A stretch of DNA of 64,000 nt from Sorangium aterium (GCF_028368935.1 NZ_JAQNDK010000005.1:1116001-1180000), one strand, 5' to 3'. Positions 8,355 through 19,322 are shown, counted from the stretch's first letter. Numbers and translations are program-made. Notes: generated by a model not told the origin, from the letters alone.

Positions 8355-8576
8355 TCAGGCAGCGCGGGGGCGCACGTCGTAACCGGCCCCGCGCACGGCC
8401 TCGACAAGGGCGTCCACGGGCGCGCTCGTCGGATCGTGCTGCACCACGACGGTGCCCTCGCGCAGGCGCACGTCGACCTTGGCCACGCCGCCGCCGAGCT
8501 CGCGAAGCGCGCTGTCGATGTGGCGGACACAGGACGGGCAGCTCATCCCGTCCACCTGAAGCATGGTCTCTTTCAT
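8355..8576 (-). CDS. copZ: CopZ-like copper chaperone (single HMA domain)
   Basis: A 73-residue soluble protein that is one ferredoxin-like HMA domain. The metal site GMSCPSC lies at residues 10-16, and the C terminus GAGYDVRP is usual for the fold. Such proteins carry Cu(I) in the cytosol to CopA ATPases. ATG 8576 is preceded by AAAGGAAG. It is divergent from the CopA gene at 8802, which supports pairing. The Pro in CPSC is a minor departure from the common CxxC filling. Confidence 0.92.
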   Translation of the reverse strand: MKETMLQVDGMSCPSCVRHIDSALRELGGGVAKVDVRLREGTVVVQHDPTSAPVDALVEAVRGAGYDVRPRAA

Positions 8577-8801
8577 GACGTCTTCCTTTCGGCGCCCCAC
8601 GGGCCGCTCACCCCCGAAGACGCAGCCATCGGGATTCATTACACGGCGCAGGAGCCGTCGCGTTCGTCGGGGGAGCTGGGCGAAGCCCCCCCAGTGCCCC
8701 GGACATGCCGGCCGTGCAGCCACTTGCGCGGTGAGCTCCAGCGCTCTTGCCGTAATCCGCGGAGTGACCCTGCGTCTGCGCTGGTCGACAAAGAGGTGAT
8801 C
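8577..8801. promoter_or_regulatory. Divergent intergenic region between copZ-like and copA
   Basis: 225 bp that must hold the promoters of both genes. I see no clear CueR-type or sigma-54 element. One isolated half-site AGTGACC lies near 8763, without its partner. Confidence 0.4.
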
Positions 8802-11120
8802 ATGTCGACCGCATCCGTCTCCATTCCCGCCCCCCAGGACACCGGCGAGGGCGCCATCTGCCGCATCGATCTGCCTGTCGAGGGCATGACGTGCGCCGCC
8901 TGCGTCCGGCGCATCGAGCGGGCCTTGCTCGCGGTCCCCGGCGTCAGCGATGCGAAGGTCAACCTTGTGACCCGCACGGCCACGGTCACGTTCGACCCGT
9001 CCGCCGCGTCCACCAAGACCCTCGTCGCCGCCATCGAGAGCGCGGGCTACAGCCTCCCGGAGAGCAGCGCCGCGCCGGGCCGCCCCACCGTTGCTCCTGC
9101 CGATCGAGCAGCCGCCGCCGAGGAGAGCCTCGACGGCGAGCGGCGCGTCCTCTCGCGGGACTTCGTGATCTCGCTTGTCCTGTCCGTCCCGCTGCTCGTC
9201 CTCGGGATGTCGCACGGCCGCATCCCGGGAGCGGACGGCACGATCGGTCGGTTCGTCCAGCTCGCCCTCGCGACCGCCGTGGTCGTAGGTCCCGGCCGCA
9301 GGTTCTTCCGGCTCGCCTGGGTCGCGCTCCGGCACCGGGCGGCCGACATGAACACACTCGTTGCCCTCGGGACCGGCGCCGCGTGGGTCTACTCCGCGAT
9401 CGCCGTCGTCGCCCCGCAGCTCTTCCCCCACGCCGAGCACGGGATGCGGCCGCATGTCTACTTCGAGGCCGTCGGGGCCATCATCAGCTTTGTCCTGCTC
9501 GGTAAGCTCCTCGAAACACGCGCCTGCAAGCGCCTCACCGACGCGGTGCGTGGGCTCGTCGCGCTCCAGCCCAGGACGGCGCGGCGCCTCCGCGGCGATG
9601 TGGAGGAGGAGATCCCGGCCGCGGATCTCTGGCCCGGCGACATCGTCCGCGTTCGGCCGGGACAGCGGATGCCGAGCGACGGCGAGGTCGTGTCCGGCAC
9701 CTCAGCCATCGATGAGTCGATGCTCACGGGCGAGAGCCTCCCCATCGACAAGAGCACCGGAGCGCCTGTGTTCGGCGGCACGCTGAACCAGAGCGGGCAG
9801 CTCACGGTGCGGATCACGAAGACCGGTGCCGACACCGCGCTCGCCCACATCGTCGAGGCGGTCGAGCAGGCGCAGGGCTCGAAGGCGCCGATCGCGCGCC
9901 TCGCCGATACCGTAAGCGCCATCTTCGTCCCAGTGGTCCTCGGTATCGCCACGCTCGCGTTCGTCGTCTGGGTCGCGATGGATCCGAGCGCGGCGGGGTT
10001 CGCTGCCGCGGTAGAGCGGTTCGTCGCCGTCCTCGTGATCGCCTGCCCCTGCGCCCTGGGCCTTGCAACGCCCGCCGCCGTGGCTGTGGGCACCGGCCGC
10101 GGCGCCGAGCTCGGCGTGCTCGTGAAGGGCGGCACGGCGCTCGAGGCCGCGAGCCGCGTCGACACCGTCCTCGTCGACAAGACGGGCACGCTCACGGCGG
10201 GGCGGCCGCAGCTCGCGGCCGTGAAGGCGCTGGCCGAGGTCTCGGAGGACGAGCTCCTGCGCCTCGTCGGGTCAGCAGAGCTCGGCAGCGAGCATCCCGT
10301 CGCGAAGGCGCTGGTCGAGGGTGCGCGCGCACGCAACCTCGCGCTCTCGGCGCCCGAGGACTTCCGCGCCGATGCCGGGCGCGGCGTGGTCGCCCGCCTC
10401 GACGGGCGGGAAGTGCGCATCGGCACGGCCCGGTACCTCGCCGAGCTCGGGATCGACGCCACGCCGCTCGAGGAGCTCGCCCAGGGCCTCGCCCGGCACG
10501 GAAACACCCCGTCGTTCGTCGCCGTCGAGGGCCGCCTCGCCGGTCTGGTCGCGGTCGCCGACCTGCCGACCCCAGAAGCCAAGCAGGCCGTCGCCGCGCT
10601 GCACGAGCTCGGCGTGCGCGTCGCCATGGTGACAGGGGACCGCGAGGCGACAGCGCGCGCGGTGGCGCAACAGCTGGGGATTCACGAGGTCTTCGCCGAG
10701 GTCCGCCCCGAGGACAAGGCGCGCATCGTGCGCGAGGAGCGGGAGCGCGGGCGCATCGTCGCCATGGTCGGCGACGGCATCAACGACGCGCCAGCCCTCG
10801 CCGGCGCCCACGTGGGGATCGCGGTCGCGAGCGGCACTGACATCGCGGTCGCTGCGGCCGACGTGGCGCTGCTCCGTGGCGGCATCGCCGCCCTGCCCAC
10901 GGCGCTCGGGCTCTCGCGCGCGACGCTGCGGACCATCCGCCAGAACCTCTTCTGGGCGTTCATCTACAACGTGGTCGGCATCCCGATCGCCGCCGGCGCG
11001 CTCTACCCGCTGACCGGCTCGCTCCTGTCGCCGGTCCTGGCGAGCGCGGCCATGAGCCTGTCGAGCGTCTCGGTGCTCCTCAGCTCCCTCCGGCTGCGCC
11101 GGTTCCGGCACGCGAGCTGA
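8802..11120 (+). CDS. copA: CopA-type Cu(I)-exporting P1B ATPase
   Basis: A 772-residue copper pump of the inner membrane. It has one N-terminal HMA domain with GMTCAAC (28-34), then eight expected helices. TGES lies at 309-312, the CPC transport site at 415-417, DKTGTLT at 459-465, and SEHP and GDGIND follow. The last helix has MSLSSVSV, the M-SS signature of Cu(I) ATPases. ATG 8802 has AAAGAGGTGATC in front; a longer in-frame extension to 8436 overlaps the copZ-like gene and is rejected. It faces the copZ-like gene and is followed by a cupredoxin (71 bp). It should detoxify cytosolic copper, or silver. Confidence 0.96.
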   Translation: MSTASVSIPAPQDTGEGAICRIDLPVEGMTCAACVRRIERALLAVPGVSDAKVNLVTRTATVTFDPSAASTKTLVAAIESAGYSLPESSAAPGRPTVAPADRAAAAEESLDGERRVLSRDFVISLVLSVPLLVLGMSHGRIPGADGTIGRFVQLALATAVVVGPGRRFFRLAWVALRHRAADMNTLVALGTGAAWVYSAIAVVAPQLFPHAEHGMRPHVYFEAVGAIISFVLLGKLLETRACKRLTDAVRGLVALQPRTARRLRGDVEEEIPAADLWPGDIVRVRPGQRMPSDGEVVSGTSAIDESMLTGESLPIDKSTGAPVFGGTLNQSGQLTVRITKTGADTALAHIVEAVEQAQGSKAPIARLADTVSAIFVPVVLGIATLAFVVWVAMDPSAAGFAAAVERFVAVLVIACPCALGLATPAAVAVGTGRGAELGVLVKGGTALEAASRVDTVLVDKTGTLTAGRPQLAAVKALAEVSEDELLRLVGSAELGSEHPVAKALVEGARARNLALSAPEDFRADAGRGVVARLDGREVRIGTARYLAELGIDATPLEELAQGLARHGNTPSFVAVEGRLAGLVAVADLPTPEAKQAVAALHELGVRVAMVTGDREATARAVAQQLGIHEVFAEVRPEDKARIVREERERGRIVAMVGDGINDAPALAGAHVGIAVASGTDIAVAAADVALLRGGIAALPTALGLSRATLRTIRQNLFWAFIYNVVGIPIAAGALYPLTGSLLSPVLASAAMSLSSVSVLLSSLRLRRFRHAS

Positions 11121-11191
11121 AATCCGCGCCCGATCGTAATGCGGCGGAGGCCTGCGCGTCTTCCACCCAGAACCTCAAAGGAGATTCTCTC

Positions 11192-11562
11192 ATGAAGATC
11201 ACGCACGCAATCTTCTCGATAGCGCTCGGCATCACCTCGGTCGCCTCCGTGCTCGGCGGCTCGCAGCCCGCGAGCGCCGAGCCACAGAAGGCCCCGCGGG
11301 TGGTCGAGATCATGGTCCACGGCGCCTTCGTGCCCGACAAGATCGCCGCTGTCGAGGGAGAGCGGCTGGAGCTCAGGCTCGTCGTCACGACAGCGGCGGC
11401 TGCACCAAGGAGGTCATCTTCCCGAGCCTCGGCATCCGCAAGGAGCTGCCGACCGGACAGCCAGTGACCATCGACCTCCCGGAGCTGAAGGCAGGTGAGC
11501 TGAAATTCGAGTGCGGCATGGGGATGATCAAGGGCACCATCGCTGTCGCCCCGAGGAAGTGA
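11192..11562 (+). pseudogene. Cupredoxin-domain protein, frameshifted
   Basis: It starts MKITHAIFSIALGITSVASV, a clear signal peptide, with AAAGGAG before the ATG. Up to about 11383 the first frame reads as a plastocyanin-like domain (VEIMVHGAFVPDKI). The next frame then continues it: GCTKEVIFPSLGIRKELPTG to FECGMGMIKGTIAVAPRK, ending at TGA 11560-11562. The Cys of GCTKEV and the CGMGM segment are the copper ligands expected in this family. Loss of one base in GTCGTCAC (11381-11388) explains the shift. The repaired product would be about 123 residues, periplasmic. It is either a true mutation or a sequencing error. Confidence 0.8.
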
Positions 11563-11681
11563 GCAGCGGACGGAAGCGGTCCCTGGCTGACGGTGAGCGA
11601 GCCCTCCAGCTGGCGCAAGCGCGTGCTCGCGCCAGCGCATCGGCTGCGGAGAGCGACAGCCTGGTCGGTCGGATAGATGAA

Positions 11682-11700
11682 AGTGACCGCACAGGTCACA
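11682..11700. promoter_or_regulatory. Operator AGTGACC-N5-GGTCACA upstream of csp
   Basis: A near-perfect inverted repeat, AGTGACC GCACA GGTCACA, in the 413-bp gap between the cupredoxin relic and csp. It is the same element as at 24676 and 12825, about 90 bp upstream of a sigma-54 promoter match. Probable binding site for the NtrC-type regulator. Confidence 0.6.
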
Positions 11701-11789
11701 TCAATCCCATCGCCCCGCTCGAATCCCATCCACCCAAATCTGTTCCAAGCATCGCCCTGTGAGCAGCCCAGACGCATGGGCCAGCAGAA

Positions 11790-11805
11790 TGGCACGACGC
11801 ATGCG
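11790..11805 (+). promoter_or_regulatory. Sigma-54 promoter match for csp
   Basis: TGGCACGACGCATGCG has a perfect -24 box (TGGCAC), the required GG-N10-GC spacing and a fair -12 box (ATGCG against TTGCA). Transcription would start near 11816, about 160 bases before the csp ATG. The rest of 11563-11975 shows no gene. Confidence 0.6.
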
Positions 11806-11975
11806 CGGCGTCGGCGCTGGTTCAGCCTCCATCCGAGCCGCGAATGCGGAGCGCTCTGACATGACGAACCTGGTGAATTCGACAAATCTCTCGCCTGCCA
11901 GTCGGGCTCATCCTGTGCGCGCGCGAGATGAGCTCGCGAGGCATCGAGAAGCATCATTGAAATTAGGGGGGACAC

Positions 11976-12371
11976 ATGGCTCACAAGGCATTCACTCTGA
12001 GCACGGCTTTCGTGAACACGGCCAGCCACGCCCAGAGCTGCGAGTCGATCTGCGTCCAGACGATCCAGTACTGCCTCCATATGGGAGGCTCGCACGCGGA
12101 GCCATCCCACATGCAGCTCATGCAGGATTGCGCCAAGATCTGCGAGACGACGGCGACGTTCCTGATGCGCGGCTCGCCGCAACACAACCAGGTCACGGCC
12201 GCGTGCGCGAGCATCTGCGAGCTCTGCGCTCAGAGCTGTGACCAGTTCACGGGTGACGCGCAGATGAAGGCCTGCGCCGACGAGTGCCGCCGCTGCGCCG
12301 CCGCGTGCAGGCAGGTCGCGCAGATGCGGCCGGGCGGGGCAGCCGGCGCGGGACACCAGAGCGTGCCCTGA
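11976..12371 (+). CDS. Four-helix-bundle copper storage protein (Csp/DUF326)
   Basis: A 131-residue protein with 13 Cys at 22, 26, 33, 52, 56, 77, 81, 84, 88, 100, 104, 107 and 111, mostly in CxxxC or CxxC steps on helices. This is the Csp pattern, in which Cys lining a four-helix bundle hold many Cu(I) ions. There is no Sec or Tat signal, so it is probably cytosolic like Csp3. GGGGGG precedes the ATG. It lies between copper pump genes and behind a sigma-54 promoter with a TGTGACC-type operator, so it should be induced with the efflux system. Confidence 0.93.
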   Translation: MAHKAFTLSTAFVNTASHAQSCESICVQTIQYCLHMGGSHAEPSHMQLMQDCAKICETTATFLMRGSPQHNQVTAACASICELCAQSCDQFTGDAQMKACADECRRCAAACRQVAQMRPGGAAGAGHQSVP

Positions 12372-12477
12372 GACCGGCCAGGGCGCCGCGCGGGGCGGCG
12401 CTGAACGGAACGTCAGCCCTGCGCGGCTTCCTCCGCCGCGGCCAGCGCTGGAGCCGCAGCAGGCGGCGCCACGGGCA

Positions 12478-12804
12478 AACCTCGACCTCGAGGAGGCGCT
12501 ACACATGATCCCCGTCACGGTGGTGATCGCCGCGCTGGGGCGGAGATCGCGGCCGCCGGGCCTCTTTGCGGGGCTCCTGGCCGTGCTGTACGCGCCCGTG
12601 CGGACTCTGCTCGATTTCCTCCGTATCGTCGATGTGCGCTACGCCGGCCTGACGCCCGGCCAGTACGGTGCGATCGCGCTGTTCACGGCAGGGCTCGTCC
12701 TGCTGATCCGCAGCGCTCGTGTTCAGCCGGCACCCGAGGGGGCGCGCGAGGACCTCGGCCAGCCTCGGCATTCGCCGGGGTGCGCGCTGCGGCCGTCCCG
12801 GTGA
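12478..12804 (+). pseudogene. lgt: 3' remnant of prolipoprotein diacylglyceryl transferase
   Basis: From about 12478 the frame reads NLDLEEALHMIPVTVVIAAL. FAGLLAVLYAPVRTLLDFLR and VRYAGLTPGQYGAIALF follow, which is the C-terminal part of Lgt (helix, conserved Arg and the Y-x-GLTPxQ signature). The first two thirds of Lgt, including the catalytic HGGL region, are absent. The stretch before 12478 does not look like Lgt. ATG 12505 could start a 99-residue product, but it would be inactive. Lgt homologues occur in some copper islands, which makes a former full gene here plausible. Confidence 0.7.
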
Positions 12805-12921
12805 CCCCCCCACGGTCACCGCACTGTGGCCCCAAAGGTCACAGCTCAGGAGCACCGATCGGCGCTTCGAACGACGAAAACTGATGCCGCATGACGATCG
12901 TCTGTGACCGTGGGAGGCACA
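12801..12921. promoter_or_regulatory. Cluster of three TGTGACC-type operators
   Basis: Site 1 (12801-12819) is GTGACC and GGTCAC separated by 7 bp. Site 2 (12825-12843) is TGTGGCC-CCAAA-GGTCACA. Site 3 (12903-12921) is TGTGACC-GTGGG-AGGCACA. Sites 2 and 3 keep the 5-bp spacer of the palindrome seen at 24676. All lie upstream of a sigma-54 promoter match at 13003. Confidence 0.55.
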
Positions 12922-13002
12922 ACGAGGCGGCCGCTTCGCTCCTCGACCGGGGCGATCGAACCTGGCACGGGGACTTTCGTCCTCCCGGCGGCCTTGAAGC
13001 CC

Positions 13003-13018
13003 TGGCATGGAGTTTGCG
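13003..13018 (+). promoter_or_regulatory. Sigma-54 promoter match for the astacin-like protease
   Basis: TGGCATGGAGTTTGCG matches TGGCAC-N5-TTGCA with correct GG-N10-GC spacing. The start point would be near 13029, about 35 bases before the ATG at 13064. The nearest operator ends 82 bp upstream. Confidence 0.62.
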
Positions 13019-13063
13019 CAGTCATGGGGTATTGGCCCGGATCGGCCCGAGCAAGGAGCTCAC

Positions 13064-13906
13064 ATGTTCATCCCTCCATCTATTCACGGTTCTCTCCTCC
13101 TTTTGTCAACCTCCTCCGTCCTCGCGGCGGGCTGCGTCGCCGACCCGCCGTCCGATGCGGGCGAGCCCGTCGGTGACACTTACCAGAGCTTCGATGAATG
13201 GAAGGCCAGCCTCCCGCGCGATCCGAACGACGGCGCTTATCTCGTCGACGGCGACATCGGCGTTCACGACGACGTGACCCTGAAGGAGCTCGCCGCCGAG
13301 CACCAGCAGGCGGGGGCGCTCATCGTCAACACGCGCGACGACGGGAGCGATGACCGCTGGAGCGACGAGCAGAAGATGAACCTGACGTATTGCGTCTCTC
13401 CGCGCTTCGGCGACGATTACGACGCGGTGGTCGCCGCGACGCAGTCGGCCGGGTCCGCCTGGGCGAGCGCCGCCGCCGTGCGCTTCGTCTACGAGCCCGA
13501 CCTGGACGAGGCCTGCGGGTACGACGAGCATTCCGCGCTGTTCGAGGTCGTCCCTGCCAGCGGCACCACGTACAACGGGCGAGCTTTCCTTCCGAGCATG
13601 GTCGCGCGGGGGTATCGCCAGGTCTTCATCGATCTGGAGAACATCGCTCGCTCCGCCTCGAAGACCCTGACCGGGGTCCTCCGGCACGAGCTCGGGCACG
13701 TCCTCGGCTTCCGGCACGAGCACGCACGGCCGGAGGGCAACGGCGCCTGCACAGAGCGTCCCGGTTGGCGGGCGCTCACGCCTTATGATCCGGGGTCGGT
13801 GATGCACTACAACGCGGAGAGCCGCTGCGAGGGCACCAACGGGGGCGACTACGTGCTGACCTCGCTCGACGAGGCAGGAGCGGCGGAGCTGTATGGCGAG
13901 CCTTGA
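13064..13906 (+). CDS. Secreted astacin-like zinc metalloprotease lipoprotein
   Basis: A 280-residue lipoprotein (LAAGC, Cys24) with the extended zinc motif HELGHVLGFRHEH at 208-220 and a Met-turn SVMHY at 245-249, as in astacins and related metzincins. Glu209 is the catalytic base and His208, His212 and His218 are the zinc ligands. ATG 13064 follows AAGGAGCTCAC; the upstream ATG at 13007 lies within the promoter. Its position behind TGTGACC operators and a sigma-54 promoter links it to the metal-response genes. It may process or degrade metal-damaged envelope proteins. That role is inferred; the fold call is firm. Confidence 0.9.
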   Translation: MFIPPSIHGSLLLLSTSSVLAAGCVADPPSDAGEPVGDTYQSFDEWKASLPRDPNDGAYLVDGDIGVHDDVTLKELAAEHQQAGALIVNTRDDGSDDRWSDEQKMNLTYCVSPRFGDDYDAVVAATQSAGSAWASAAAVRFVYEPDLDEACGYDEHSALFEVVPASGTTYNGRAFLPSMVARGYRQVFIDLENIARSASKTLTGVLRHELGHVLGFRHEHARPEGNGACTERPGWRALTPYDPGSVMHYNAESRCEGTNGGDYVLTSLDEAGAAELYGEP

Positions 13907-14172
13907 TGCGCTCCTCCGCGACGGGCGACCGCCGGCGGCCGGTCTCCACGAATGAGTCGGCGAAGTGGCGCTCAGGCCGCGACGTCGACCGCGTGGCCTG
14001 CAGTCCGCCGTCCTTGCGAGGGGGAAAATGCTGCACACGTTCGGCGACGCCGAGCGCGTAGCGGCAGAGGACAACCGAAACGTGATGGTGCCAACCCACG
14101 AGTTGACATAGAACAGCCTACGCGACCCACCCCCCTCCCGCGATGCCTGGACGGTGCTGGCGCGGTTGCGCC

Positions 14173-14814
14173 TCACTCCTTCCGCGTCCGTCCGCTCGCC
14201 GCGGCCCGCTCGTCCGCGAGGACCCGCTGCAGCAGCGCCGTGCTCTCCTCCGCCATCCGCTCCGGTGAGCACGGCATTCCCTTGTGGATCCAGCTCGTCA
14301 TCAACCGCACCAGCGCCGCCGCCGCCGCCTCGGAGCGGAGCATGAACAGGGCCCCCTCCTCCGGCGCCAGCCGCGGAGCGTACAGGCGGCAGATGCTGCC
14401 CTGAAGGATGTCCTCCAGGGAGCGCGTCAGCACCCGCTCGCTCTTCTCCGCGGACAGGAGCTTGCGCACCAGCTCGTGCATCTCGGCGAGGTGGCGGTAA
14501 AACGGCAGGAAGTCGAGCGGACGTCCCGCGTCCCGCGGGAACAGCGCCCGCAGGTGCTCGTGTCCGAACAGCAGCAGCTGCTCCTTGTTCTCGTAGTGCG
14601 AGTAGAACGTGGACCGCCCGACGTTGGCTCGATCGATGATGTCCTGGATGGACACCTCGTCATAGCCCTTCTCCAGGATCAGCGAGACCAGGGCGTCCGA
14701 GAGCAGCTTCCGGGTCTTCTGCACGCGCCGATCCGCGATCTTGCCGGCGGCCCGCCCCCTGTCGTCGCCCCCGTCCCTGTCCTCGTTTCCGGACTTTTTC
14801 GCGTTCTTGTTCAT
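14173..14814 (-). CDS. TetR/AcrR-family transcriptional regulator
   Basis: A 213-residue regulator with a basic, low-complexity leader (MNKNAKKSGNEDRDGG). A standard TetR DNA-binding domain follows, with helix-turn-helix IQDIIDRANVGRSTFYSHY. The C-terminal helical domain should bind a ligand. It is divergent from the sterol-desaturase-like gene, with only 30-85 bp between the starts, so one operator probably controls both. The 265 bp downstream (13907-14172) hold no gene I can support. Confidence 0.88.
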   Translation of the reverse strand: MNKNAKKSGNEDRDGGDDRGRAAGKIADRRVQKTRKLLSDALVSLILEKGYDEVSIQDIIDRANVGRSTFYSHYENKEQLLLFGHEHLRALFPRDAGRPLDFLPFYRHLAEMHELVRKLLSAEKSERVLTRSLEDILQGSICRLYAPRLAPEEGALFMLRSEAAAAALVRLMTSWIHKGMPCSPERMAEESTALLQRVLADERAAASGRTRKE

Positions 14815-14844
14815 TAACGTTCAATCCGCAGTCCGTGTCGCTAG

Positions 14845-15747
14845 GTGGAAGAGGCGCCCGACCTCAGCATCCATCGCATGCGAGGAACGCTGATCTGGAT
14901 GACGAGCCGCCTGCTGTACCCGCTGCTGCTGGCGGTGACCTTGTACATCATCTACGCCGCCGTGACGCAGGGCTGGGACCTGAGGCGCGCCCTGTGGGGT
15001 TACCTCTTCGGCCTGATCGTCTTGCTCATCACCGTCGAGCGCCTGCTGCCGCTGTCGCCGGACTGGGGCATGACCCGCCAGAGCTTCTGGCGCGACCTCA
15101 AGTACCTGCTGGCGTCGGGCGTCACCATCGCGATGGTGCGGACCGGCTTCGGTACCCTGGCCCTGTGGCTCAGCGAGCGGCATCAGGGCCCGCTCGCCAG
15201 CGCCTCCGTGCTCCTCAGCGTGGGGGTCTTCCTTGTGGTCTTCGAGCTGCTGCAGTACTGGTTCCATCGCCTCAGCCACGAAGGCACCGGAGCCCTGGGG
15301 CGCTTCTTGTGGAAGGTCCACCTGGCGCATCACCTTCCGGATCGCGTCTACGTGGTGATGCACGGCGTGTTTCACCCCCTCAACGCGCTCATCTCGGCGG
15401 TGCTGATCCAGTCGACCCTGCTGATCTTGGGGCTGTCTCCGCAGGCCGTCTTCGCGGCGGTGTTGCTCATCGATCTCCAGACGATGGGTTCGCACTTCAA
15501 CGTCGACATCCGCGCCGGATTCCTGAATTACGTGTTCATCGGCACCGAGCTGCACCGCTATCATCACAGCGCCGACATCGACGAGGCCCGGAACTTCGGG
15601 ACCGTACTTCCGCTGTGGGATCTGGTCTTCGGGACGTTCGTGTACCGGCCGGACGCGGCCCCGCGCCGCCTGGGCGTCGACCGCTCTGCGGGCTATCCAC
15701 CGTCGCAGCAGTTCTGGCAGGTGCTGGCCCTGCCGTTCCGACGCTGA
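14845..15747 (+). CDS. Sterol desaturase / fatty acid hydroxylase family membrane protein
   Basis: A 300-residue membrane protein with the three His boxes of the di-iron hydroxylase superfamily: HRLSH, HLAHH and HRYHH, plus HFNVD. At least four hydrophobic helices surround them. The family inserts oxygen into lipids such as sterols, carotenoids or sphingolipids. GTG 14845 gives the longest product, but ATG 14899 (MTSRLLYPLLL) has GAGGAA in front and leaves room for a promoter between this gene and the TetR gene, so it may be the true start. The substrate is unknown. It is probably not part of metal resistance. Confidence 0.86.
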   Translation: MEEAPDLSIHRMRGTLIWMTSRLLYPLLLAVTLYIIYAAVTQGWDLRRALWGYLFGLIVLLITVERLLPLSPDWGMTRQSFWRDLKYLLASGVTIAMVRTGFGTLALWLSERHQGPLASASVLLSVGVFLVVFELLQYWFHRLSHEGTGALGRFLWKVHLAHHLPDRVYVVMHGVFHPLNALISAVLIQSTLLILGLSPQAVFAAVLLIDLQTMGSHFNVDIRAGFLNYVFIGTELHRYHHSADIDEARNFGTVLPLWDLVFGTFVYRPDAAPRRLGVDRSAGYPPSQQFWQVLALPFRR

Positions 15748-15902
15748 CCTCTTCGCGCCAGCGAGCCCCCCCGAGCGAGCCAGGGTGGCGCGCCCTGGTC
15801 CCTCGGCGTCATGCGGCAGCCGCCTCCCCGCGTGGCAGGCCACCCACGACGACGGCGCCGCATCCAGTGGAGCGCCGCTTCACGCGACGCTCACAGGCGT
15901 CA

Positions 15903-16673
15903 CTACGGACGCCAGTCGAACGGGAAGTGCTTGCTGGAACCGCCCTTGTAGGCGTGGGAGAAGTCGAAGCCGGTGGCGAGATCGTCCTCGACCACGCCCC
16001 AGGTGGCCACCTGGCCGGGGCCGACTTCGGCGCCGGGGGCGTTGATCAGCTGCACCCGGCGGTTCGGGTCCGCGGTCGGTCCGGTGAGCGCTCGCGCCCC
16101 CACCTTGACCCGCCCCGGGATCTCGGCCCTCCAGTGCGCCAGGTCGGCGGGGGCTTCGAACCTGATGGGTGCGTACTCGATGCTGCGCACCTCGCTGATC
16201 AGGGAGCCGAACTTCCCGGGCCAGCCCCCTTCCTTGCCAATGAAGATGCGTTCCAACGCACGCCGCTGGTCGGAGTCGGCCTTGGCGTCGATGTAGAACA
16301 TCAGCTTCATCATGGCGTTCGGGTCGCCGACCCACATGTTCCCCGCGAACTCGCCGATGCTGACGACCCCGAGCCCCGAGAGGTCGACGCCTGCGTAGTG
16401 GCCCTCGTGGATCTGCCAGACGAGCGTGAAGAGGCAATCCCCGTGCGTGGGGGTCTGCGCGAACGTGCATGGGCAGGGCAACGAGCAGCTGCAGATGTCA
16501 AACCACTCGCCTCTGAGGTGCCAGTCCGCAGGCGACTCCGCCTTGACCGGCGAGGCGTCGGGTTGCGCCCCGGCTTGCCCCTCGACCGCGGCGATGAGCG
16601 CCTGAGCTCGTCCGCCGGCGCTCTGCGCGTTCATCTCCGTTCCATGATTGCAATTGCATGCACCGCTGCACAT
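15903..16673 (-). CDS. DUF1326 protein, Cys-rich
   Basis: A 256-residue protein. The N terminus MCSGACNCNHG is Cys-rich, then a DUF1326 domain begins at WFDICSCSLPCPCTFAQTP, where four Cys form a likely metal or thiol site. The domain continues with GDCLFTLVWQIHEGHY and ends in FDFSHAYKGGSS. ATG 16673 has AAGGAG eight bases upstream; ATG 16679 is closer to the ribosome site and less likely. The family has no established biochemical role. The Cys clusters and the position next to copper genes suggest metal handling, which is an inference. Confidence 0.82.
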   Translation of the reverse strand: MCSGACNCNHGTEMNAQSAGGRAQALIAAVEGQAGAQPDASPVKAESPADWHLRGEWFDICSCSLPCPCTFAQTPTHGDCLFTLVWQIHEGHYAGVDLSGLGVVSIGEFAGNMWVGDPNAMMKLMFYIDAKADSDQRRALERIFIGKEGGWPGKFGSLISEVRSIEYAPIRFEAPADLAHWRAEIPGRVKVGARALTGPTADPNRRVQLINAPGAEVGPGQVATWGVVEDDLATGFDFSHAYKGGSSKHFPFDWRP

Positions 16674-17078
16674 GGTCATCACTCCTTCGTCGATTCGGTT
16701 GTGTAGGTGTACCCATGGAGGTTGCGAGCTCACGGCGAGCATCCCCTGGGGCAACCAAGTTCGTGGCTCTTTATTGCAGGCGTACCCTCCCACCGTGCAG
16801 TCGCCGCCTCTCTCGGGGGGGCGAATCGCGGCGGGCATTTCGTAGATGGAGACGTTGCCGGTCAGCGGCATTACAGGGCGCCGAGAGGCCCGGCGCCGCG
16901 CAGATTCAGCAGCTCTCTGGCTTCCCGGGGGTGAAGCCGAGTTCCTGGGCGCGCTTGATGAACGCAGCGATCCGGACGGGCGGGTGGATCGAGGGGCCCG
17001 GCGCCAGATGACAGGTCGAGAGGGCTCGGCCGGCGCCGGGTTCTGTGAGGTGTCGGAGCGCTGACGCCGGCGGTTCGG
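16674..17078 (-). pseudogene. Intergenic stretch with a decayed MerR-family fragment
   Basis: Most of these 405 bp hold no gene. Reading minus from about 16998 to 16871 gives VRIAAFIKRAQELGFTP in one frame and PREARELLNLR in the next. Together these are the MerR-family stretch before the metal-binding loop. Both ends and the helix-turn-helix are missing and a frameshift splits it. It lies just downstream of the second CopA gene, where a CueR-like regulator would be plausible. Confidence 0.55.

Positions 17079-19322
<2,244 letters not shown>

Noticed and set aside
8436-8801. N-terminal extension of CopA
   Set aside because: It would overlap the copZ-like gene on the other strand and precede a good ribosome site at 8802.
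13907-14172. Possible transposase remnant on the minus strand
   Set aside because: A few residues looked suggestive, but no family motif or end repeats could be found.
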